This document shows, piece by piece, positions 20,550 to 31,615 of a DNA stretch of 64,000 nt (positions within the stretch are counted from its first letter, which is position 1; every line of letters begins with the position of its first letter). Source of the DNA: Aplidium turbinatum (taxonomy: Eukaryota; Chordata; Ascidiacea; Aplousobranchia; Polyclinidae); contig OU964918.1 in NCBI GenBank assembly GCA_918807975.1, forward strand, positions 35,572,477-35,636,476, written 5' to 3'. The notes beneath the pieces were generated by a model, which was given only the letters and a program-made list of their open reading frames with translations, was not told the DNA's origin and did not search any database. Position numbers and translations under genes: made by a program.

Positions 20550-21475
20550 GTGTCCATGTCACCAACGGAGTAAGGCAGGGAGGGGTTTTAAGTCCCTACC
20601 TGTTTTCTTTGTATATAGATGACTTATCGACTGAATTGAATTCCCTAGATGTCGGATGTAATACTGGTTCATCTCACTTGAATCACCTAATGTTTGCAGA
20701 TGACTTGTGTGTATTTAGTCCAAGTGCTAAAGGTACCCAAAAACTCATTGATGTGTGTGAATCCTATGCTTCTAGACATGACATTATTTTCAACTGTAAA
20801 AAAACTGTTGGATTGGTCCATCAATGTCGCAAATTTAAAGTTTTGACTTCTCCATGCATGCGGTTGTACAATACACAAATTAAATTTGTTGGACAAGTGA
20901 AATATTTAGGTATACTGATTGATGATACCATCAGTGATGACGCAGATATTAAAAGGCAAGTGCGATCTCTTTATGTCGCTGCCAATCAGCTTAGGTCCAA
21001 GTTTGGAAATTGCTCTACCGAAGTTAAAAATGTAATGTACCAATCATATTGTATGCCAATGTATGGTTCGCAACTATGGTGTAACTATAAAACTTCTACT
21101 TTAAATCGCATACGAGTTGCTTACAACGACTCATACAGAATTATCCACAATTTGTCGAGATGCGACAGTGCTAGAGTGTATCAGGTACAGAACGACGTGT
21201 TAACATTTGATGCTCTATTAAGAAAAAATTGTTATGCATTTGTAGAACGTTGCAAAAGATCAATGAATCCACTTTTGCGCAATGTTATGTCTTCTGATTA
21301 TTACTTTAATTCTACATTTTATATTCACTACAACAGTATTTTGTACGTTGTTTGATGTAGCCTGCTTGATGTTGTGTTAGTCTGATATTTTGTGTGATGA
21401 CTGTTAAAAATTTAAATTCTATGGACTTTGAGTCTGATTGCAAATAAATAAATAAAAAATAAATAAAAGGTTGAC
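20550..21475 (+). mobile_element. 5'-truncated non-LTR retrotransposon (LINE)
   Basis: Contains the reverse-transcriptase C-terminal half and a 3' tail made of TAAA/AATAAA units (about 21445-21470). The 5' part is absent, as usual for LINE insertions. No endonuclease domain is present. The clade is not certain; the RT motifs suit the jockey/CR1 group. No target duplication was defined. Confidence 0.82.
20552..21355 (+). CDS. LINE reverse transcriptase fragment
   Basis: Reading opens before the first Met at 20609. The motifs, in order, are HVTNGVRQGGVLSPYLFSLY (RT block 4), HLMFADDLCVF (catalytic FADD box), KKTV, and KYLGILIDD (RT block 7). These are followed by a thumb and C-terminal region of about 150 residues. 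The frame is uninterrupted over about 265 codons, so the copy is fairly young, but it lacks the fingers and first catalytic Asp and cannot be active alone. Confidence 0.88.
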   Translation, partial: VHVTNGVRQGGVLSPYLFSLYIDDLSTELNSLDVGCNTGSSHLNHLMFADDLCVFSPSAKGTQKLIDVCESYASRHDIIFNCKKTVGLVHQCRKFKVLTSPCMRLYNTQIKFVGQVKYLGILIDDTISDDADIKRQVRSLYVAANQLRSKFGNCSTEVKNVMYQSYCMPMYGSQLWCNYKTSTLNRIRVAYNDSYRIIHNLSRCDSARVYQVQNDVLTFDALLRKNCYAFVERCKRSMNPLLRNVMSSDYYFNSTFYIHYNSILYVV

Positions 21476-21917
21476 TGCTAGCCTCAGTGTTTTTTTGATG
21501 CAGTGCTACCAGATGTGTTTAGATCAATTATATTGTACTGAAATTAGTAGGCTAACACTGAAACTGCTTTTTTGGACCCTTAATTTTTTGTGCAAACTGT
21601 TACTACTGTATATATAATAAGTTTTTTTTACTCTTAGCTAGTTTTTAAACACTTTTTTTTTAACTTTTTATTACGTAAGACTACCTGTTTTACTTTATAC
21701 GTAGGTGTAACGGCACGTTTCTTGTTAGCATACCCGCTCATAATAGGCCTACAGTCGTCGATGGGACGACAACACTTCTGGGCATGGTTATGGCGAGAAG
21801 TCATCAGAACAAGATGATCTTCGCTATTGAGAGAAAAAGGGAGAGATGTTGGTTTATTTGTCTTTTCTAATACAAGTCAAAAAAAAAACACACAACTACA
21901 TAAAAATCAAAGTATAG
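21476..21917. other. Spacer, nothing recognised
   Basis: AT-rich sequence between the LINE tail and the inverted-repeat element; no exon or repeat structure identified. Confidence 0.5.
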
Positions 21918-22384
21918 CAATAAAAAGGTCTGGCAGCACCAAACAACCTTGAGGTTAACGGTAGCCACTTTAACAAGTCGAAATTCTGCCACTGAAATTG
22001 ACTAGAATGAAACCGCCAACCAATCATAAGCTACGGTTTAAGTGACGTAAAAAATGGCAAAAAGAAGATCATAGAAAGCAAATTAAGTGATGGATTTTTT
22101 GTCAGCTGGTTGGCTTAGGGGTTAGGGCTAGAAAGTAGTCGTTTCATTGACGCGTGTTCGATTCTCACCACTGCTATTGCTCTTTTTCTTCTGTAATTAC
22201 CAAATAAAGTTCAAAACAAGTATTAACTCTCTGGATGAGTGCTAGAAGGGTCACAATTGGACGGTAGCCTCTTATAACACGTTCTGATTGGTTGGCGGTT
22301 GCATCGTAGTCAATTTCAGTGGCAGAATTTCGACTTGTTAAAGTGGCTACCGAGGTTAACCAGTCAAGGGTGCTGCCTTTATTG
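21918..22384. mobile_element. Inverted-repeat element with an internal tRNA-like promoter
   Basis: Terminal inverted repeats of roughly 100 bp: left CAATAAA...GGCAGCACC then GTAGCCACTTTAACAAGTCG, CCACTGAAATTGACTA and CCGCCAACCAATCA; right the inverse. The central 200 bp contain a tRNA-like A box and B box. No transposase. A SINE captured inside a MITE, or a chimeric element, would give this layout. Confidence 0.75.
22104..22172 (+). repeat. tRNA-like segment (A and B boxes)
   Basis: A box TGGCTTAGGGGTTAGG begins at 22111 and B box TGTTCGATTC at about 22155, a spacing of about 44 as in tRNAs. The start GCTGGTTGGCTTAG resembles a tRNA 5' half, but acceptor-stem pairing is poor, so it is tRNA-derived and not a tRNA gene. 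Confidence 0.55.
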
Positions 22385-23109
22385 ATTCGTTTATTAATTC
22401 ATTTCAACATAACATGCTTGCCGATGAACGACAGGATCCAGGCAACAAGAGCACCAAATGAAAAAAAACGGAACGACTGACAGTCTCACCACCAGAAATT
22501 AACTCAACGTTCTGTCGTCCTACATTGCTAACTTGACTTTAAAAATTAAGATGTCTTAAGTGAAAAAGAAATGAGAACAAGACCGAAAAAAATGAGTCAG
22601 AAATCATGGTTGTAGTCGGTACCTCTAAATACCCATTGTTGGGCATTTTCAGGCATTGTTGGGCATTGTCGGCTTTTTGGGGGGTTGTGGAGCATTTCTA
22701 GGGGTTGTCGAGCATTTTCAGGGGTTGTCAGGCATTGTAGAGTATAGCTACTATCAGGCATTGTCTATAATCTAAAGGCATTGTGTAGGATTTCCAGGCA
22801 TTGTCGATCATTATCAGTGGTTGACAGTTTTTTTTAGTCATTATAGAACATTTTCAGGCATTGTCCAGCATTTTCAAGGGTTGTCAGGCATTGTTGGGAA
22901 TTTCCAGGCATTGTCCAGGATTTCTTAGCATTGTCGATCATTATCAGTGGTTGACAGGTTTGTTAGGCATTATAGAACATCTTCAGGCATTGTCAAACAT
23001 TTTCAGGGGTTGTCGAGCATTCTCAGGGGTTGTCAGGCATTGTAGAGTATCTACTTTCAGGCATTGTCTAAGATTCCCAGGCATTGTCGAGGCATTGCCG
23101 ATTGTTCCA

Positions 23110-23496
23110 GGCATTGCCGACCGCGACGTTCGCGACCGTTGGCCAACGATCAGCCGACATTGTTTGCTGTGCGGGTATGCTCTCTAACCCTCACCCTCGC
23201 TGATCGCAGTTTCTGCAATAATTTTTCCCCAGTTTCCGCTAACCCTCAAGTTGTTTGCGAAAACTCCGATCAACGACTTCGGCTTTGTGCTATTAAACTG
23301 CGATCAGCGACTTCGGCTTTTTTTAAATTTTTTCTCTCGATCTTTTCAGGGTACGAACTGTTCAGGGTACGAACTAGATTGCACCCATTAACAGCAAATG
23401 CGTTATGTATATCAGAATGATGAAAAAGCACCTCGGTGCTTACAACATCAAATATTTATTATTATATTATTATTATACAATCAGCGACTTCGGCTG
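23110..23496. other. Non-repetitive island in the left foldback arm
   Basis: Unlike its flanks, this stretch carries GCGACGTTCGCGACCG and repeated CTCCGATCAACGACTTCGG/GCGATCAGCGACTTCGG pieces. The latter also occur near 20135. It may be a captured fragment. Confidence 0.5.
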
Positions 23497-23821
23497 GGTA
23501 CCTCTATAAATACCCATTGTCAGGCATTGTAGGCATTGTCAGGCATTGTCGGGCATTGTCGGGCATTGTCAGGCATTGTCGGGCATTATCGGGCATTGTC
23601 TGCTGTTTGGGGGTTTTTGGAGCATTTCTAGGGGTTGTCGAGCATTTTCAGGGGTTGTCAGGCATTGTAGCGTACTTTCAGGCATTGTTGGGAATTTCCA
23701 GGCATTGGGGATCATTATCAGTAATTGACGGGTTTGTTAGGCATTATAGAACATTTTCAGGCATTGTCGAACATTTTCAGGGGTTGTCAGGCATTGTAGA
23801 GTAGCTACTTTTAGGCATTGT

Positions 23822-25058
23822 CCCAGCCAGCAAGCCTATATGGGCCCCACATGGGGACCCATATGGGCTGATGTACGGGCCCCATGTGAGATGCCCATAT
23901 GGGGCCCATACACATTGTGTCCGCGGGCATCACATTGCCCCCATATAGGCTGCCCATATTCATTTATGGGTTGCTCACACTCAACCCACAAATCTAATAT
24001 GGGCTGCCCATATGTAACCCATAAATCTAATACAGGCTGCCCATATATCAGGTATATAACTGCAGACAGATGCCAAAGTGCCAAACTGCAAGCAGTGAAC
24101 TTCGCGCAATGCATAGCAAGGTGCCCCCAGTAAAGTGCTCAATCGGCGAAAGCCAAGAGCGTCAACTGCAGACAGTGCACACGATGATGAACTGTTTTAT
24201 TTTGATCAACAACGCACGAGTAGGTATATAGCTCCATGTGACATTTTCCTATTTGTGGTACGTAAGCACAAAAAATACTACTACTACTAACCTTGCCAAA
24301 GTGCTCCAACTGCAAGCAGTGAGCTTTGCGCAATGCATAGCAAGGTGCCTCCAGTAATTTTGCTTGTTCAATTTCATTTTGTGTTTGTTTAAAAGATCAA
24401 CAAAAGTCGTTTGAGGCAACTAAAAAATCTCAAAGTTTAGACAAATGCTGATCGAGGTGTATATCATATTAGTATGGGTTGCCCACAAACCTTTGAATCA
24501 CTGTGTGGGTAGCCCATGGTCTGCCCATAAAAAATGTGGCAGTCCATGGTCTGCGCATAAAAAATGTGGGCAGCCCATGGCCTGCCCATGAAAAATGTGG
24601 GTAGCCCATGGTCTGCCCATAAAAAATGTGGGCAGCCCATGGTCTGCCCATAAAAAATGTGGGCAGCCCATGGCCTGCCCATGAAAAATGTGGGTAGCCC
24701 ATGATCTGCCTATAAAAAATGTGGGCTGCCCATGTTTTGCCCATAAAAAATGTGGGCAGCCCATGGTCTGCCCATAAACAAAGTGGGCAGCCCATGGTCT
24801 GCCCATAAACAAAGTGGGAAGCCCATCAATATTTCATGCTTAGCCCATGATCAATAATTTTATGTGGCTAAATTTCTTAAAATGCATTTATATGATCACG
24901 CATTTGAAGATTGGAAGTTTTATATTCCACCTTGTCATTTAGCAACACATTCTGCAAGAAAGCCCATATTGGGCGCATATGGCAAAAACAAAAAAACCCA
25001 CATGCCCACAAGCCCATTAAAATAGTATATGGGGCCCATATGGGCTTGCTGGCTGGGG
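23822..25058. mobile_element. Inverted-repeat element inserted in the foldback arm
   Basis: Ends CCCAGCCAGCAAGCC and GGCTTGCTGGCTGGGG with subterminal ATATGGGCCCCA/TGGGGCCCATATGGG. It interrupts the 20-bp array, which resumes on both sides around TTG (possible 3-bp duplication). The interior has two copies of a segment with GCGCAATGCATAGCAAGGTG (about 24100 and 24330) and the minisatellite at 24490-24835. Confidence 0.75.
24490..24835. repeat. Minisatellite, about 30-bp units
   Basis: Around eleven units of GCCCATGGTCTGCCCATAAA plus AAATGTGGGCA in tandem with small variations. The units have no spacer and long frames on the minus strand only because the period keeps the frame open. Confidence 0.85.
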
Positions 25059-27293
25059 TTGGGAATTTCCAGGCATTGTCTAGGATTTCCAGGCGTTGTC
25101 GATCATTATCAGTGGTTGACAGGTTTGTTAGTCATTATAGAACATTTTCAGGCATTGTCAAACATTTTCAGGGGTTGTCGAGCATTTTCAGGGGTTGTCA
25201 GGTATTGTAGAGTAGCTACTGTCAGGCATTGTCTAGGAATTTCCAGGCATTGTCTAGGATTTCCAGGCATTGTCGATCAATATCAGTAGTTGACAGGTTT
25301 GGTAGTCATTACGGAACATTTTCAGGCATTGTCGAACATTTTCAGGGGTTGTCGAGCATTTTCAGGGGTTGTCAGGCATTGTAGAGTAGCTGCTTTCAGG
25401 CATTGTTGTGAATTTCCAGGCATTGTCGATCATTATCAATGGTTGACAGGCTTGTTAGGCATTGTCGAACATATTCAGGGGTTGTCGAGAATTTTCAGGT
25501 GTCAGGGTTCTCAGGGGGTACGTCTAAATACCCATTGTCAGGCATTGTCGAGTATTATCGGGCATTGTCAGGTATTGTCGGGCATTGTCGGCTTTTTGGG
25601 GGGTTGTGGAGCATTTTCAGGGATTGTCGAGCATTTTCAGGGGTTGTTTCAAGGGTGTTTCAGGGGTTCAAGGATTGTAGAGTAGGCTAACTACTTTCAG
25701 GCATTGTTGAGAATTTCCAGGCATTGTCTAGGATTTCCAGGCATTGTCGATCATTATCAGTGGTGACGGTCTTGTGAGGCATTGTCGAACATTTTCAGGC
25801 ATTATCGAACATATTCAGGGGTTGTGGAGCATTTCCAGGGGTTGTCAGGTATTGTAGAGTAGGCTAACTACTTTCAGGCATTGTCTAGGATTTCCAGGCA
25901 TTGTCGATCATTATCAATGGTTGACAGGCTTGTGAGGCATTGTCGAACATTTTCAAGCATTATCGAATATATTCAGGGGTTGTCGAGCATTTTCAGGGGT
26001 TGTCAGGCATTGTAGAGTAGCTACTTTCAGGCATTGTTGGGAATTTCCAGGCATTGTCAATCAATATCAGTGGTTGACAGGTTTGGTAGTCATTATGGAA
26101 CATTTTCAGGCATTGTCGAACATTTTCAGGGGTTGTCGAGCATTTTCAGGGGTTGTCAGGCATTGTAAAGTAGCTACTTTCAGGCATTGTCGATAATTTC
26201 CAGGCATTGTCTAGGATTTCCAGGCATTGTCGATCATTATCAGTGGTTGACAGGCTTATTAGGCATTATAGAACATTTTCAGGCATTGTCGAACATTTTC
26301 AGGGGTTGTCGAGCATTTTCAGGGGTTGTCAGGCATTCTAGATTAAGCTACTTTCAGGCATTGTTGGGCATTTCTTAGCATTGTCTAGGATTTCCAGGCA
26401 TTGTCGATCATTATTGGTTTTTGACACGTTTGTCAGGCATTGTCGAACATTTTCATTCCCAGCTCTGCATGCGCAGCAGAATGATCCCTTTCTATTGCGT
26501 AGGTTGTAAACGTATTTACGGTATACCCAAACACAGCAGCGTTTAAATGACCTGGCTATCATAAGTAGGCTACTTATTGAGATCATGTGGAAGCCCTCGA
26601 TCTCATCGAAACCGTAGATGAGTTTGTTTCCAGAAGTCAAACCCGTCGCAACAAGTTTGGAACGAGTTTGTGACCTCATTTCACAAATAGAACGCAAAAA
26701 CTATGCCTGAAAATGTTCTATAATGACTAAAAAATCTGTCAACCACTGATAATGATCGACAATGCCTGGAAATCCTAGTCAATGCCTTTAAATTATACAC
26801 AATGCCTGAAAGTAGCTACTCTACAATGCTTGACAACCCCTGAAAATGCTGGACAACCCCTGAAAATATTCGACAACGCCTGAAAATGTTCTATAATGAC
26901 TAAAAAATCTGTCAACCACTGATAATGATCGACAATGCCTGGAAATCCTAGACAATGCCTGGAAATTCCCAACAATGCCTAAAAGTAGCTACTCTACAAT
27001 GCCTGACAACCCCTGAAAATGCTCGACAACCCCTGAAAATGTTCGACAATGCCTGAAAATGTTCTATAATGCCTAACAAACCCGTCAATTACTGATAATG
27101 ATCCCCAATGCCTGGAAATTCCCAACAATGCCTGAAAGTACGCTACAATGCCTGACAACCCCTGAAAATGCTCGACAACCCCTAGAAATGCTCCAAAAAC
27201 CCCCAAACAGCCGACAATGCCTGACAATGCCTGAGAATGCCTGACAATGCCTACAATGCCTGACAATGGGTATTTAGAGGTACCCGTTGTAGT

Positions 27294-30200
27294 TACTTAG
27301 TTTTCAGACCCCATCCTTGGAATTTGAATGAAGTCCAGTTACTCAAATTGGCGATTACAAAGCTAAAGCAGTGTCTGATCAAAGTCACCCCGGTTGACGG
27401 TACTGTACTAGTCTTGGTTGGAAAAACGCTAATGTAGGCCGGTAAGCAGTGCAATCGCAAAACACAACCACAAAATGTAACATAATGGCAAATCTACGTG
27501 TGCATGAAGCATACTAGCCAGAATGCGATCAGGCATTCTTACAAACATTCCGTGCTTACAAATACAACCCCCTAAATTCAATTCTCTAGACTAGATTTCT
27601 AAGAAAGACGTGAGATTGCGCTACAAGCCCCTTTTTGCCTCTGTGAGGCATTCCTTTATGACATCACAGTTTCATTTTGTAATTGTCTTGACTCTTGAGA
27701 CTTCATAATTTAAAACCTTGAGAAACTTTTCACGTCTTGAATTTAGTAAAGTTTAAATCACTCTTGTTGCAAGTGTTAATAACTTAACAAAATCTTACAG
27801 TATGCACGTTTTTGTTTTTTTGTAAAACTGAGAAAAAAATGTAGTTGAGCTATGTAGCCTATGTAATTATGTATTTTTTTATATGTAATCGTAACTTTGC
27901 TTCTTTTTTTTTACTTTTTTCTAAATTCGTGCGGTCACACTGTACTGAGCCGGTTTCCTGTAATTTTGCCTTGCTGAATCTTTTAAATTTATAGCATCAA
28001 TTTTTTTTAAAGGCTTTTGAAGACTCACAAAGCAAAAGTTCAGAAAACTTGTCACCTTTTGAATTTTTTTGTTTTGAAGTTTAATCGCCCTTGCACTTGC
28101 AAGTGTTAATTGTAGGACTATTTTACAAAATAAAATTCTTTTTTCTATCTCGCTTCTAGGTTTGGTGGTTGTGCAATTTTAAGATAGTGGTAACACTGTT
28201 TTATCGATGTATATTTTAAACTTTTGGGTTTTGCCATCTTTCCCTTTTGTTGGTGTTAAATTTGTATGTTTACTTTGCCGTTCTGTACATGTTTGCGCTA
28301 ACAGCAAAAAAAAATTGAATTGGTATTATTTATGCAAATCAAGTGAGTTTCAGCTTGTCTATGATTTTCAGCATAGAGATTTCACTTTCAGGGTTCTGAC
28401 GCGCCACTAGTGGAGCGAAGCGCGTGACGTCAGAGAGAGTTCTCGCCACTACATGGGCTATTTACGTATTTTACTTTTGTAAATGCTTTGAAAATCTAAA
28501 TTTGTGCGGTCACAGAAACTGTGGTCACACTGAGCCGGTTTCCTGTTGCCAATTTTTTACCTTGCTGAGTCCTCTAACTAGAGAGAGAGAGAGAGAGAAA
28601 CCTTTTATTTCGTCTGTTGCGACAATAGTACGGTACAATTATAAACAATACGAATAAAATAGTACCATAGCTATCTAAATACCACAACAGACAGGAAGCA
28701 GCGAAAGACTATATCAGTCATCGAGTCAGCTGCTTCCCAGTTCTTAATGTGACAAATGTCAAGCATCGGCAAATTACGTTGATACAAGATAGGCTGATGT
28801 TCAGTAATATTAATGAAAGAAAAAAAAAAATCATGTGCTGCTGCGATCCTTAAGTAAAGTCCTGTGGTTTTATTCAAATATAAACTTTATTCCGGGTGAT
28901 TAAAAATAGGAAAAACTTTTGAAATTAATAAACTCTTGTAGCAAGGGCGTTTAAACTTCAGTGCAACCAAGAAAAGTTCAAGCCAATAAATAGTTCAAGG
29001 CTACGAGTAAAAACATTTTCAGTAACAGTATTACAATACAAAAATAATCACAATTTAAAAAAAAGGTATAGCCTAGGCCTATTGTTCTGTCATAAAAGAA
29101 ATGGCTGAGTGACTCTCAGTGGTACCTGTTAGGCTGCATGAAACTAGCGCAATGTGACCATATAATTTGACAAACAAATTGAATAGAATGTAAATGAGAA
29201 ATAATTGAGTGTAACCGAATAACACAATAGGTCAATAATGTTTTCTTCAGACGAAATTTAACAAAAATCAAATCCAGACGACGTATCCTTACAAAGTTTG
29301 AGCCCAAAATAACAATTTATGACAATTTTTGTCACTTTTCCACTGACATAAAGCAACAAAATTTAAATTCAATTAAATAAATCAAACACTTCGCATTGAA
29401 ATAAAAGCAAGAAAAAAAAAGCATTTTTGTCGATTTAGGCTAAGTGCGATTGATCCAGACTTGTCTGGCAGCCCTGCTTAAAAACTGACTAGGCTTGATT
29501 GCTGGCCAACGTTCAATTTTTATGTCAAAAACTAAGTAAATTATCATTAAAAACTCTTGCGCTGGTTTAATTAAATTGATTTAGGCCTATACCGATACAA
29601 CACACACTAATCCAGAAAAGTTTAAAAAACAAATGAATTTAAAACAAAAAAATTTAGGACAAACTTTGAACCGATTTGATAATGGGCAGCAAACAAGATG
29701 TTACACAATAGAATGTAAAACAATTAATCCACATGGCTTACTAATGGTTGTTTGATAAATTTTCTACCGTACTGTACTTCAATTGCTTCACTGGATAATA
29801 ATTTACTTTCCTCATCCCTATTCTTTCAAAGCTGAGGCTGGCGAGTCAATTGCTTGTTTGTTACATGCGGCAACCGCAGACTTGGATTCTTGATATGGGT
29901 TTCTTTGAATTGTTCTGTCTTTGCAAATTCTTTATCGATTTCGAAAATTTTAGGACTGAAATGACCACAATTAAATTCCTTTCTAAATTTGACTAAAATT
30001 TGCTATTCTCCAGGCCTAAGTTTTTCTTTAATCCAATTTATATATTTAGACCTGGAGAGCAAAATCTTTGCTGCTTACTTTGTAAAAGCGCGGGGAAAAA
30101 AGGAAGCTCTAGAGCTCTAACATCACAATTCATTTTTTGAAAATGCTTTTGAAGATTCTCTAAGTAAAAAGTTCAGAAAACTTGTCACTTTTTGTAATTC

Positions 30201-30406
30201 CTTTTTAATTTAATTTTATTGTTCATTGCTGGCGCTAGCATGTGGGGAACGGCAAGGTAAATAGCCTACGGTACACAAATTTGGCACCAACAAAAGGAAA
30301 ACTGGAAAAATAACTGAACCGTAAGTTGCCGATGCTTGACATTTGTCACATGAAAACAGGGAAGCAGATGACTCGATGACATATTGTCTTTCGCTGCTTC
30401 CTGTCT
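27294..30406. other. Gene-poor repeat mosaic
   Basis: No exon recognised. Direct repeats: GTGCGGTCACA...TGAGCCGGTTTCCTGT at about 27930 and 28505, and AAAAGTTCAGAAAACTTGTCAC at about 28037 and 30168. Inverted repeat: 28685-28775 (GACAGGAAGCAGCGAAAGAC) against 30320-30409. This suggests one or two old elements of 1.5-2.5 kb. A GA microsatellite lies at about 28582-28598. A relative of 28205-28330 occurs at about 40505-40620. Confidence 0.5.
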
Positions 30407-30414
30407 GTTTAGCC

Positions 30415-31221
30415 CAGAGGCGTGCAACATACGGCCCGCGGGCCAGAGCACGGCCCGCGGTACCCATTTACGTGGCCCGCACATTCTTCATCAAGTAGCC
30501 CATTATTTTTAAATACTTTTCACTGTTAGATCGGAGGATGTTGTTATTTGTTAACATATTTCCTCATTTCAAGCAAAACTACAACTCTTTCGATCTCAGT
30601 TGAGCAAAGCATCCTTGACTCACTTTCCTTGGTTGAAAAGTTAACTTCGGCATTTGAAACTCGCTTTGAAGATTTTCGAAAACACAATGCCGACTTTCAA
30701 CTTTTTGCTCATCCATTTGACCTGGTTGTGGAGAATATTCCATCTAGCTTTCAAATAGAAATACTAGAATTGCAAGCAAACGTCGATCTCAAACGAGCCT
30801 ACAATGAAAATGATTTGCTTACTTTTTGCAGAAGCTACGTGTATGGAAATTACACAAATCTAGAAAATCACGCGAGAAAAATGATCTCTCTTTTCGGAAG
30901 CACATACTGCTGTGAACAGTTCTTTTCAAAAATGAAGCTGTTCAAGACAAAATGCAGGAATCAGCTTACAGATGAGCACTTGTCAAGTCAACTTCGAGTT
31001 GCCACTTCTTCCGTCAAAGCTGGCATTGGCAAGATCTCTGGACAGAGAAGATATCAGACATCTCATTAATCACTCAGTCAATGTGTAACTTGATTGTGTG
31101 TACTTTTCCATTAAATAAATTGTTCATATAAATTTATGTGTTATTCGATAGACTGGCCCTCAGCATCATTATAATTGTAGGTACGTTGTGGCCCATTGCG
31201 ATAAACAGTTGCACGCCCCTG
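30415..31221 (+). mobile_element. hAT transposon remnant of the GTF2IRD2-like type
   Basis: Inverted ends CAGAGGCGTGCAAC and GTTGCACGCCCCTG with GGCCCGCGG units just inside. Exact 8-bp duplication GTTTAGCC at 30407-30414 and 31222-31229. An internal deletion leaves the C-terminal transposase coding only. Confidence 0.92.
30548..31069 (+). CDS. hAT transposase C-terminal part (GTF2IRD2-like)
   Basis: Open over 174 codons. FETRFEDFRKHNADFQLF, then the hAT C-terminal dimerisation motif MISLFGSTYCCEQFFSKMK followed by NQLTDEHLSSQLRVATS. This pattern is shared by GTF2IRD2-type domesticated hAT transposases. The N-terminal zinc finger and most of the catalytic fold are missing, so it is a 3' remnant with an intact frame. 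Confidence 0.85.
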   Translation: MLTYFLISSKTTTLSISVEQSILDSLSLVEKLTSAFETRFEDFRKHNADFQLFAHPFDLVVENIPSSFQIEILELQANVDLKRAYNENDLLTFCRSYVYGNYTNLENHARKMISLFGSTYCCEQFFSKMKLFKTKCRNQLTDEHLSSQLRVATSSVKAGIGKISGQRRYQTSH

Positions 31222-31615
31222 GTTTAGCCTATAGTGCAGTGGTTCCCAACCTTTCTGTTGTCACGGACCCCTTTAGACAAATTATTAATTCTGCGGACCC
31301 CTACCTAAATTTTGTCTGAAACTCAATTAACATACTATTGACTATTGCAAACAAATTTATTTTCACACGAGTCAGTGCAATCCCAGTACTATTGACTACC
31401 GGTATATTGTAATAGTTATGCTACTCAACTACTGTAGCCTGCGGTGTCATATTGCATTGCCGCTGTGACTCCTGCGACAAATATCAGGTTAAACAGTTGC
31501 TCAAATAAGAAAATGAATGAATTGTTCAAGAAATGTCAGCAGTATTTGAATATTAAGGTGACCCAAAGGCCCCCCAAAGTGCCATGCCAAAACTTTTTCA
31601 ACGTAAGCAAATGTA

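Larger units (their letters stand above)
22617..27285. mobile_element. Foldback-like element: inverted arms of tandem about 20-bp repeats
   Basis: The left arm (22617 to about 26455) is an array of degenerate units such as CAGGCATTGTCGAGCATTTT, organised in higher-order blocks of roughly 200 bp. The right arm (about 26705-27285) is the same array in reverse. Both ends read GGTACCTCTAAATACCC followed by ATTGT. The whole is flanked by an exact 8-bp duplication GTTGTAGT at 22609-22616 and 27286-27293. The spacer 26456-26704 has no recognised coding. Internal repeats of the terminus at 23499 and 25514 suggest expansion or self-insertion. Size 4.7 kb; no transposase seen. This architecture matches Foldback/Galileo-type elements. 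Confidence 0.8.

Noticed and set aside
24490-24835. CRISPR-like regular repeat
   Set aside because: Units are directly adjacent with no unique spacers, vary gradually, and lie in a eukaryotic transposon; it is a minisatellite.
22861-27266. Open frames of 60-131 codons with GIVRHCRALSG-type repeats as a repeat-protein gene
   Set aside because: They appear in several frames and on both arms because the about 20-bp unit lacks stops; no start, splice or domain support.
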